A DNA stretch of 7,160 bases from Phascolarctobacterium sp. (GTDB lineage: Bacteria; Bacillota; Negativicutes; Acidaminococcales; Acidaminococcaceae). The translations under genes were made by a program, and so were the position numbers. This document shows positions 1 through 5,406 of this stretch, one piece after another; position 1 is the stretch's first letter, and each line of letters opens with the position of its first letter. The notes under the pieces are model-generated. The model made no database searches and was not told the DNA's origin. It saw only the letters and a list, made by a program, of their open reading frames with translations. The stretch covers positions 1 to 7,160 of the forward strand of contig SFCN01000075.1 in assembly GCA_004558595.1 (NCBI GenBank). The letters run 5' to 3'.

Positions 1-28
1 ATTATACATTCTATACTCAAATTGTCAA
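1..28 (-). promoter_or_regulatory. Leftward sigma70-type promoter at the window edge
   Basis: Read on the minus strand, TTGACA occupies bases 28 to 23 and TATAAT bases 6 to 1, separated by 16 bp. Both hexamers match the vegetative consensus exactly. The transcription start and the gene it serves lie left of the window, so the gap upstream of feoA is probably a divergent control region. The identity of the leftward gene is unknown. Confidence 0.6.
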
Positions 29-130
29 GTGTTTTTTAGCACAAGCTACACTTAATTCACAAATAAAAAGCATATTTTCCAGCCCGTGCTCCTCTAATAA
101 CTGAATCATTCTCAAATTCTCTAAAATCTA

Positions 131-149
131 TTTGTAATAAAAATACAAA
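131..149. promoter_or_regulatory. Candidate operator, 19-bp dyad TTTGTA-N7-TACAAA
   Basis: TTTGTA at 131-136 and TACAAA at 144-149 are perfect inverted copies around a 7-base A-rich centre. Size and symmetry suit a dimeric helix-turn-helix repressor. The dyad lies between the two divergent promoters, about 115 bp upstream of the feoA -35 hexamer and about 100 bp upstream of the leftward one. The sequence is AT-rich, so chance symmetry is possible. I cannot assign the site to a known regulator family. Confidence 0.3.
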
Positions 150-262
150 CAGGAATTAATTTTCAGAAATGGTATTATCTAGTAAAAACATTGCAAATCC
201 TTGATAAAAAATGAATGTGCTTTGCAAAAATCCCTAGCAAAATAAATTCACATTCGTGCCGT

Positions 263-291
263 TTGACATTAGCCAGCAAGCTATATATAAT
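263..291 (+). promoter_or_regulatory. feoAB promoter, consensus -35 and -10
   Basis: TTGACA at 263-268 and TATAAT at 286-291 are separated by the optimal 17 bp. Both match the sigma70/sigmaA consensus fully. Transcription would start near base 298, giving a leader of roughly 33 bases before the feoA start at 331. An unrepressed promoter of this quality should be very strong, which suggests a repressor holds it off when iron is sufficient. The spacer contains TAGC at 270-273 and GCTA at 280-283, a short inverted repeat that could be part of an operator. Confidence 0.8.
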
Positions 292-330
292 TAAATCTGA
301 AATCTCGTATAAGTATAGAAGGTAATAGCA

Positions 331-576
331 ATGTTGGAAGTAACCTTAGACAAGCTGCCCATCGGGCAGGAAGGAATTATTCAGAGTGTTGGTGGCGAAG
401 GCATTTTACGTCGTCGCCTTTTAGATATGGGACTCACTCCCCGTACCAGAGTCATCGTGCGCAAGCGTGCTCCCTTAGGCGACCCCTTGGAAATCTACAT
501 TCGCCGCTATGAATTGACTCTGCGAGCCTCCGAAGCCAGCAAAATCACTGTTATTTTGGAGGCAGAGGAAGCATGA
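331..576 (+). CDS. feoA: Ferrous iron transport protein FeoA
   Basis: This 81-residue protein is a small cytoplasmic SH3-like partner of the FeoB iron transporter, thought to bind FeoB and support Fe(II) uptake. It carries the family pattern in order: GxxGxI-like start (residues 12-17), RLLDMGLTP (29-37), PLGDPLEI (48-55) and ELTLR followed by an EA pair (61-69). Its length is normal for free-standing FeoA. The start is supported by AGAAGG at 317-322, 8 bases upstream, and by the close promoter. The stop overlaps the feoB start in an ATGA, so the two are translationally coupled. Typical FeoA has Gly where R38 lies after the TP motif; that is a mild variation. The call is secure from motifs and neighbour. 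Confidence 0.95.
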   Translation: MLEVTLDKLPIGQEGIIQSVGGEGILRRRLLDMGLTPRTRVIVRKRAPLGDPLEIYIRRYELTLRASEASKITVILEAEEA

Positions 577-2579
577 AGCTACATTTCGCCCTAGTAGGCA
601 ACAAGAACTGTGGTAAAAGCACACTTTTTAATTATTTGACCGGTAGCAATCAGCATGTGGGCAATTTTCCCGGGGTCACCGTGCAGAAAAAAGAGGGCTC
701 CCTGCGTACCAATGAGGATATTACGGTCATCGATTTACCCGGTATCTACTCCCTTTCACCCTACACCTCCGAGGAAATAGTGACCCGGGATTTATTGCTT
801 TACAATAAGCCCAGCGCCATTATCAATGTTATCGACACCACCAATATCGAACGCAGTCTTTATTTAACCCTACAGCTCATCGAGCTGAATATTCCCATAG
901 TGTTGGCCCTGAACATGATGGACGAGCTGACTACCAGCGGTGGCAGCATCGACATCAAGGCTCTAGAAGAGCAGCTGACCATCCCCGTTATTCCCATTAC
1001 CGCCAATAGCGGCGAGGGCGTAGCTGAGCTTATTAAGCGTACCGTGGCCGTGGCTCAGGATGCTACTCTCCCCAAGCGCTTGGATTTTTGCTCCGGCCCC
1101 GTCCACACCGCCATCCATGCGGTGGCCCATTTGATCGAAGAAAAGGTACGTCGCAAAGGCCTGCCCCTGCGCTTCACCTCCACCAAACTTTTGGAGGGCG
1201 ACGAGGATATTATGCAGGAGCTGCAGCTTTCGGAAAACGAAAGGGATATCGTAGGCCACTTTACTCAGGAAATGGAAAACGCCCTCAACACAGATCGAGA
1301 GGCTGCCCTAGCAGATATGCGCTACGCCTATATTGAGGATTTGTGCTTTCACACGGTGCACAAGCCCCAGGATACGGAGGCTCAACGTCGCAGCGTGCGC
1401 TTGGACTATTATCTGACCCATAAGTATTTAAGTATCCCCATCTTCATCCTTATCATTGGCGCCGTTTTTTACTTAACCTTTGATGTTATCGGAGCCTTTT
1501 TAAGCGGTCTCTTAGGGGAGGCCTTGGACAGCATCACCGCCTCGGCGGACGCTGCTCTGACAAGCTGGGGCATCAATCCCGCCATGCACTCCCTTGTTAT
1601 TGATGGCGTTTTCGCCGGCGTGTGCAGCGTGCTCTCCTTTATTCCCACGATTGTAACGTTGTTCTTCTTCCTTTCCCTGCTAGAGGATAGCGGCTATATG
1701 TCTCGAGTAGCCTTTGTCATGGACAAGCTACTGCGTAAAATCGGCCTTTCCGGCTCCTCCTTTATCCCCTTAATCATCGGCTTCGGCTGTAGCGTGCCCG
1801 CCATCATGGCCACTAGAACCCTAGCCAGCGAGCGGGATCGCAAGATGACCATCATGCTCACGCCCTTTATGAGCTGCAGCGCCAAGCTTTCGGTCTACGG
1901 CATTTTTATCGGCGCCTTCTTCCCCCATACGGGCGCTCTGGTGATGCTTTCTATTTACCTTTTAGGCGTAGTTATCGCTGTGCTCACAGGGGCCCTGCTA
2001 AACAGCTTCGTGTTCAGCGGCAAGCCGGTGCCCTTCGTTATGGAGCTGCCCGCTTACCGCATGCCCACTGGACGCAGCATATTAATGCACATGTGGGAAA
2101 AGGCGGAAGACTTTATTCACAAGGCCTTCACCGTGATTTTTATGGCTAGCATCATCGTCTGGTTTTTGCAAAACTTCAACTCCCAGTTCTACATGGTGAA
2201 CAGTGACGAAAGCATCATCGCGGAAATCGGCAAGATTACCGCTCCCATCTTCACTCCTCTAGGCTTTGGCGATTGGCGTATGTCCACCGCCTTAATCACG
2301 GGCATCACCGCCAAAGAGGTAGTTATCAGCACCCTGTCCGTGCTGGCTGTGGACGCTAGTGGCAGCGTTAATCTGCCCAATCTGTTCACTCCCTTGACGG
2401 CCTATACCTTTTTAGTATTCTGCTTGCTCTACCCACCCTGCATCGCCTCCCTGGCCACCATGCGCAAGGAACTGGATTCCCCGACCAGCACGGCGGCCAT
2501 CATCGCCTACGAGCTTGGTATCGCTTGGATCGTGGCCTTTGTAGTGCGTCAAATAGGTCTCATGCTAGGCTTCAACTAA
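573..2579 (+). CDS. feoB: Ferrous iron uptake transporter FeoB (G-protein-like membrane permease)
   Basis: FeoB imports Fe(II) across the cytoplasmic membrane, mainly under low-oxygen conditions. The 668 residues begin with a GTPase domain: G1 GNKNCGKS (9-16), switch I threonine T36 in NFPGVTV, G3 DLPG (54-57), G4 NMMD (114-117), and G5 near TAN (143-145). A helical GDI-like spacer follows to about 270, then a polytopic membrane part from about 287. The gate repeats are visible: GCSVPA (405-410), PFMSCSAKL (431-439), AKEVV (580-584) and YPPC (620-623), with cysteines C406, C435 and C623. Serine 440 replaces the proline usual after the AKL/ARL motif. Length suits the shorter Bacillota form, below the roughly 770 residues of the E. 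coli protein. Ribosome-binding purines lie inside the end of feoA (GGAGG at 558-562 and GAGG at 565-568). No feoC follows, since a terminator starts 6 bases after the stop. Confidence 0.97.
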   Translation: MKLHFALVGNKNCGKSTLFNYLTGSNQHVGNFPGVTVQKKEGSLRTNEDITVIDLPGIYSLSPYTSEEIVTRDLLLYNKPSAIINVIDTTNIERSLYLTLQLIELNIPIVLALNMMDELTTSGGSIDIKALEEQLTIPVIPITANSGEGVAELIKRTVAVAQDATLPKRLDFCSGPVHTAIHAVAHLIEEKVRRKGLPLRFTSTKLLEGDEDIMQELQLSENERDIVGHFTQEMENALNTDREAALADMRYAYIEDLCFHTVHKPQDTEAQRRSVRLDYYLTHKYLSIPIFILIIGAVFYLTFDVIGAFLSGLLGEALDSITASADAALTSWGINPAMHSLVIDGVFAGVCSVLSFIPTIVTLFFFLSLLEDSGYMSRVAFVMDKLLRKIGLSGSSFIPLIIGFGCSVPAIMATRTLASERDRKMTIMLTPFMSCSAKLSVYGIFIGAFFPHTGALVMLSIYLLGVVIAVLTGALLNSFVFSGKPVPFVMELPAYRMPTGRSILMHMWEKAEDFIHKAFTVIFMASIIVWFLQNFNSQFYMVNSDESIIAEIGKITAPIFTPLGFGDWRMSTALITGITAKEVVISTLSVLAVDASGSVNLPNLFTPLTAYTFLVFCLLYPPCIASLATMRKELDSPTSTAAIIAYELGIAWIVAFVVRQIGLMLGFN

Positions 2580-2584
2580 AAAAT

Positions 2585-2638
2585 AAGACTGTCCCGGGCT
2601 TTTGCGTTATGCTTAAGCTCTGTGACAGTCTTTTTTGT
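2585..2638. terminator. Bidirectional intrinsic terminator between feoB and the convergent exported-protein gene
   Basis: AAGACTGTC (2585-2593) pairs perfectly with GACAGTCTT (2624-2632), and an inner GGGCTT (2596-2601) / AAGCTC (2615-2620) helix extends it with one G-U pair. On the plus strand the stem runs into TTTTTT (2631-2636). On the minus strand it is followed by TTATTTTTT, read from the A-run after the feoB stop. It can therefore end feoAB transcripts and those of the gene whose stop codon is at 2654-2656. Confidence 0.85.
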
Positions 2639-2653
2639 TTCTGGTTTCCTTAT

Positions 2654-3727
2654 TTATTTTTCCAAAGCCCGTCTACTGGGCGCCCAAAGCAGCTCGATGG
2701 GCAAATTAGAAGCTCCCGGCGGCGACCAAATGAAGCTATATTGGCCGGACTTCAAACGGCACAGCTCCACGGCCTCCTCCACCCTACCTCCTAGGCTCAG
2801 GTCAAAATCCGGGATAGCCATGAGCTGACGCTTGCCCTTATGCTCAAGCACACCGTAGCCTGCGAAATAACCACCAGTAGGATTCACGATAAAGCTTACA
2901 GGCCGTCTACTATCCACGGTAAAATTAACCTTGTAGACCACACCATAATTGCCATAATTCTCTGCAGGTAGGCCTGTGGTCGCATCCACGCCCTTAATAT
3001 AGCCCTCCTCGGCGCTAGCCAGCTTTAGCTTCACAGGCTTTTGACCAGTTATGGGCTTAGTAATGGTGTATTCCCAATCGCTTTGAGGGAAGGTGCCCCG
3101 CAAAGGATGCTCATCCATGGGCTGCACCTGAGCATTTTCATAAAAGAGCTCCAGATTAGCATTGGCCTCGCACATAAAAACGCTCAGCAAGGCCGGCCTA
3201 TCCACCTCTAAATCCATGGTGCCGGTATAGAGTTGATTATTGGGCAAAATTACGCCCTTGCCGCTCAAAAGCTCCTGGCTTTGGTAAAAGCCCAGCTTAC
3301 CCTCCTTGACCTTGGGCTTGGCCTCAGCGAAATACCTTTTTTGGGACTCCTTGCCATCCCATAAATAATTATAGGTTTTACCCGCCATCCCCTGACGCAG
3401 GATTTTATAGCGCAGGGGACGCATTTTTTCATTGCGTAAAACCACGGCCAGCTTTTTGTTGCGCTCCACAGCATTCACATGGTGAAAAAAGAGCCGTACC
3501 CTTCCCTGAATCTTGTCCTGATAGAGAATACCGTTCTGGTAAACCATTTCCGGGCTATCGGAAAACAGTAGGGTGGGTCCGCTATAAGTACGCTCCACCT
3601 CCACGTTCTCCACCTGCAGGTCCGGATTTACCATGAGAAAAGCCTGGGACTCCTTGGCCGCAGCCAAGCTAGACCAGCAGCACAGGGCGCCTAGGGCCAA
3701 AGTACATAGATATTTTTGGAAATTCAT
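2654..3727 (-). CDS. Exported protein of unknown function, 357 aa
   Basis: I do not recognise a characterised family. Residues 1-24 form a Sec signal peptide: lysine at 5, a hydrophobic core from about 7 to 21, and an LAAA cleavage site near A24; C16-C17 do not sit in a canonical lipobox. The mature part has no further membrane helix and reads as beta-rich. It contains a GILYQ...RLFFHHVN block (66-85), a KLAVVLRN strand (92-99), YGNYGVVYKVNFT (258-270), and a Gly-rich turn at 284-292. From memory, similar blocks occur in Bacillota secreted proteins labelled copper amine oxidase N-terminal or stalk domain, but no stalk repeat is obvious here. The start is set by AAGGTGA (3740-3734), 6 bases upstream. 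It follows the transaldolase gene after 60 bp holding an intrinsic terminator. A cell-surface or periplasmic role is inferred from the signal only. Confidence 0.85.
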   Translation of the reverse strand: MNFQKYLCTLALGALCCWSSLAAAKESQAFLMVNPDLQVENVEVERTYSGPTLLFSDSPEMVYQNGILYQDKIQGRVRLFFHHVNAVERNKKLAVVLRNEKMRPLRYKILRQGMAGKTYNYLWDGKESQKRYFAEAKPKVKEGKLGFYQSQELLSGKGVILPNNQLYTGTMDLEVDRPALLSVFMCEANANLELFYENAQVQPMDEHPLRGTFPQSDWEYTITKPITGQKPVKLKLASAEEGYIKGVDATTGLPAENYGNYGVVYKVNFTVDSRRPVSFIVNPTGGYFAGYGVLEHKGKRQLMAIPDFDLSLGGRVEEAVELCRLKSGQYSFIWSPPGASNLPIELLWAPSRRALEK

Positions 3728-3741
3728 TTAGCATCACCTTG

Positions 3742-3774
3742 CAAAAGAGAAAGCTCCCCGCGAACCCGAGGAGC
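3742..3774 (-). terminator. Intrinsic terminator after the transaldolase gene
   Basis: On the minus strand GCTCCTCG pairs with CGGGGAGC (bases 3774 to 3753), an 8-bp stem with one G-T(U) wobble and a 6-base loop, followed by a T-rich run TTTCTCTTTT (3752-3743). It lies 13 bases beyond the transaldolase stop codon. Its T-tract ends only about 15 bases before the next gene's start codon on the same strand, so it could act as an attenuator rather than a plain operon end. Confidence 0.75.
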
Positions 3775-3787
3775 AAAACATTAAGTA

Positions 3788-4432
3788 TTACTTTAAAGAA
3801 TTTTGATAATCTGCCATAAATTGAGCCAAGCCCTTATCAGTCAGAGGATGGTTAATCATCTGCGCCAAAACCTTGGTAGGAATGGTAGCGATTTGGCAGC
3901 CGGTGAGCATCACCTTTTCCACATGCTCCAGGTTGCGAATGCTAGCGGCGATGACCTCGGTTTCGATGCCATAAAGCTTGAAGGCCTTGACGATATTATC
4001 CACCAATTGCACGCCATCTTCTCCGATATCGTCCAGGCGACCGATAAAGGGGCTGACAAAGGTAGCGCCGGCACGAGCGGCTAAGAGGGCTTGGGACATG
4101 CTGAAAACCAAGGTTACGTTGGTTTTGATACCCTCAGCGCTGAGGATTTTCACAGCCTTTAAGCCCTCGGGGATGCAAGGGATCTTTATAACTACATTCT
4201 CAGCGATTTTAGCCAGCTTGCGCGCTTCCTCAACCATACCAGCACATTCGGTGCTAATAACCTCGGCGCTAACGGGACCACTTACCAGAGCAGCGATTTC
4301 AGGAATGACCTGAGCCTGGGTGCGACCGCTTTTAGCGATCAGGCTCGGATTGGTCGTAACACCATAAACTACGCCCCAGTCCACATATTGTTTAATCTCA
4401 TCTACATTAGCAGTATCCATAAAAATTTTCAT
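3788..4432 (-). CDS. Transaldolase, short TalC/FSA-type
   Basis: This 214-residue cytoplasmic enzyme belongs to the short transaldolase / fructose-6-phosphate aldolase family. Transaldolase transfers a dihydroxyacetone unit between sugar phosphates in the non-oxidative pentose phosphate pathway. The TIM-barrel landmarks are present: D6 in MDTAN, TTNPS (26-30), the Schiff-base lysine K83 in VIKIP, NVTLVFS (105-111), SPFIGRLDD (127-135) and ASIRN (163-167). Length is normal for the subfamily. Phenylalanine 129 sits where the E. coli aldolase FSA has a tyrosine (Y131) important for direct aldol cleavage, so true transaldolase activity is more likely; this is inference from one residue. GGGAG at 4445-4441 lies 8 bases before the ATG. 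The upstream gap is 254 bp, so it probably has its own promoter, though I could not settle on one. A hairpin terminator follows the stop. Confidence 0.93.
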   Translation of the reverse strand: MKIFMDTANVDEIKQYVDWGVVYGVTTNPSLIAKSGRTQAQVIPEIAALVSGPVSAEVISTECAGMVEEARKLAKIAENVVIKIPCIPEGLKAVKILSAEGIKTNVTLVFSMSQALLAARAGATFVSPFIGRLDDIGEDGVQLVDNIVKAFKLYGIETEVIAASIRNLEHVEKVMLTGCQIATIPTKVLAQMINHPLTDKGLAQFMADYQNSLK

Positions 4433-4501
4433 ACATATCTCTCCCTGTTACTCAAATTATTAACCGTAAATATTTAAAGGGTATATAGCGAAATAATAAT
4501 A

Positions 4502-4532
4502 TCATGAAGCTAATAAGAATTTTAGCTCATGA
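4502..4532. repeat. Inverted repeat / hairpin upstream of the transaldolase gene
   Basis: TCATGA (4502-4507), a bulged A, then GCTAA (4509-4513) pair with TTAGC (4522-4526) and TCATGA (4527-4532) across an 8-base loop, giving 11 pairs. On the minus strand the stem is followed by TATTATTATTT, so it may be a weak terminator for the 214-aa gene ending at 4687. It could equally be a regulator binding site for the transaldolase gene, whose start is 70 bp away. Confidence 0.55.
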
Positions 4533-4537
4533 GTGGT

Positions 4538-4546
4538 TGGTATAAT
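4538..4546 (+). promoter_or_regulatory. Possible plus-strand extended -10 promoter
   Basis: TGGTATAAT matches the extended -10 consensus TGnTATAAT exactly. No good -35 hexamer is found 16-18 bp upstream. Transcription from here would start near 4553 and run into a non-coding stretch and then antisense to the 3' end of the 214-aa gene. It lies 5 bases beyond the inverted repeat ending at 4532. Confidence 0.35.
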
Positions 4547-4551
4547 AGAAG

Positions 4552-4670
4552 CAAGGTTTCGAAAACGTAAATTATCCTACGAACAGATTGGACACCGCAG
4601 ATTCGTGATTGTACCCCACGAAATGAGCGTTAAGAAATTCTTCTGAACGTAATGATATTATTATTACTAT
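4552..4670 (+). ncRNA. Tentative small RNA in the 4446-4686 gap
   Basis: The gap between the two minus-strand genes has AT-rich edges, but its middle (about 4575-4650) is closer to gene-like composition without a credible reading frame. It starts after an extended -10 and contains foldable pieces: TTCGTG (4604-4609) / CACGAA near 4618-4623, and CGTT-AGAA / TTCT-AACG at 4628-4649 with one mismatch, followed by an AT-rich tail. I do not recognise an RNA family. The boundaries are guesses, and the region may simply be an untranslated tail of the minus-strand gene. Confidence 0.18.
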
Positions 4671-4686
4671 TCTTTATATTACTCTG

Positions 4687-5331
4687 TTACTGCAAGATTA
4701 CTACCTTTTCTGCGTTGGTTTGGCCGGGTAGACTCATAGTCATAACGCTGCTCCATAAAAGCAGCTCGTCCCCTTCCTTAATGCTGGCGAAATCCCTGCA
4801 GGCGTTCCCATCGATGCGTGCGATCACATCATTAGTGCTGTTCAGCACGCGTACACAGCTACCGTCAGCGGAACGCCGTACCTGATCAACCACAAAATAC
4901 TGGGGCAAAAACTCCTTACGCATATCCCCAATCACCAGAGCATAAGCCTGAGCCTGGGGCGGTAGACTGCGAGTCATTCTGGCAGAATAATAAACCATAA
5001 CCCCCTGGCCCACCTTCAGCTCCTTAGCAGAGCGCAGCTTACCCTTAGCGCCCTTCACAATCCTCGTGTCAGCGCCAATAATGGCTGCCACACGCTCCTG
5101 TCCATCGCCACAAATGATCACCTTATCGCCATCGATTTCCGTAATCACGCCACTCATGCGCAGCATGCTGGGCGCACGCAGCTTGCTCTGATCCACCTCA
5201 AAGGTAGACCAGCAGTCACGGGCAGGACGGCAATGCAGCTGACCATGGGCCTCAGCGCTGCCCATGGACACAGCTCCACCCAACACCAATACGCATCCTA
5301 AGGCCAAAGCTAATTTTAGCAAGTTTTTCAT
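4687..5331 (-). CDS. Secreted protein with two internally duplicated domains, unknown function
   Basis: The 214-residue product has a clear signal peptide: K3 and K6, a hydrophobic core of about 7-23, and AEA before a cleavage near residue 28. The mature protein is about 186 residues with no other membrane segment. It appears to hold two related beta-rich units, about 59-134 and 146-213, each ending in the same signature: YYSARMTRSLPPQAQA (114-129) and LWSSVMTMSLPGQTNA (192-207), half of whose 16 positions are identical. Cysteines lie at 34, 40, 74, 159 and 178. I recall similar SLPPQ-type strands in secreted Bacillota proteins with stalk-like domains, but I cannot name a family. GGAGG (5345-5341), 9 bases upstream, fixes the start. 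It follows the M20 gene by 75 bp and has its own extended -10, so it may be read alone or by run-on. Confidence 0.88.
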   Translation of the reverse strand: MKNLLKLALALGCVLVLGGAVSMGSAEAHGQLHCRPARDCWSTFEVDQSKLRAPSMLRMSGVITEIDGDKVIICGDGQERVAAIIGADTRIVKGAKGKLRSAKELKVGQGVMVYYSARMTRSLPPQAQAYALVIGDMRKEFLPQYFVVDQVRRSADGSCVRVLNSTNDVIARIDGNACRDFASIKEGDELLLWSSVMTMSLPGQTNAEKVVILQ

Positions 5332-5368
5332 TACGATATACCTCCGTCAAATTACTTTTTCTGATAGT

Positions 5369-5377
5369 AGTATATCA
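5369..5377 (-). promoter_or_regulatory. Extended -10 promoter for the 214-aa secreted protein
   Basis: Read on the minus strand, bases 5377 to 5369 give TGATATACT, a TGn-extended -10 with one mismatch to TATAAT. No strong -35 is present at the right distance. Transcription would start around 5362, leaving a leader of about 30 bases before the ATG at 5331. No terminator hairpin is visible between this site and the end of the M20 gene at 5407. Confidence 0.45.
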
Positions 5378-5406
5378 TAAAAATATGTCTAAACCGTGAC
5401 AAATAC

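Larger units (their letters stand above)
1..330. other. AT-rich intergenic regulatory region between divergent promoters
   Basis: No convincing coding sequence is present in these 330 bases. The stretch is strongly AT-rich and separates feoAB on the right from an unseen leftward gene. It contains two oppositely oriented promoters with consensus hexamers (described separately), a 19-bp dyad centred on base 140, a short palindrome GAATCATTC at 103-111, and an inverted pair GAATGTG (213-219) / CACATTC (249-255). I found no full match to the classical Fur box, although FeoAB operons are commonly iron-regulated by Fur or DtxR-type repressors. The remaining sequence shows nothing I can name. Confidence 0.7.

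Noticed and set aside
103..111. GAATCATTC palindrome with ATTCTCA on the right, considered as a Fur box
   Set aside because: Only the right half resembles the Fur 7-1-7 consensus; the left half agrees in about three of seven positions, and it lies well away from the feoAB promoter.
213..255. GAATGTG / CACATTC inverted pair considered as a leader hairpin or riboswitch stem
   Set aside because: It lies upstream of the predicted transcription start at about 298, so it would not be in the feo transcript, and the 29-base loop makes it weak.
2654..3727. Exported protein considered as a lipoprotein because of C16-C17 in the signal region
   Set aside because: The residues before the cysteines (GAL) do not fit the lipobox, and a conventional AAA cleavage site follows at about 22-24.
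4628..4649. Hairpin considered as the terminator of the 214-aa minus-strand gene
   Set aside because: On the minus strand the stem is followed by CTCATTTCGTGG, which is not a T-tract; the repeat at 4502-4532 is a better, though still weak, candidate.
4652..4885. Plus-strand 77-aa open frame beginning with a hydrophobic Leu-rich stretch
   Set aside because: It mostly overlaps the well-supported secreted-protein gene on the other strand, has no ribosome-binding site, and its composition is that of an antisense shadow.
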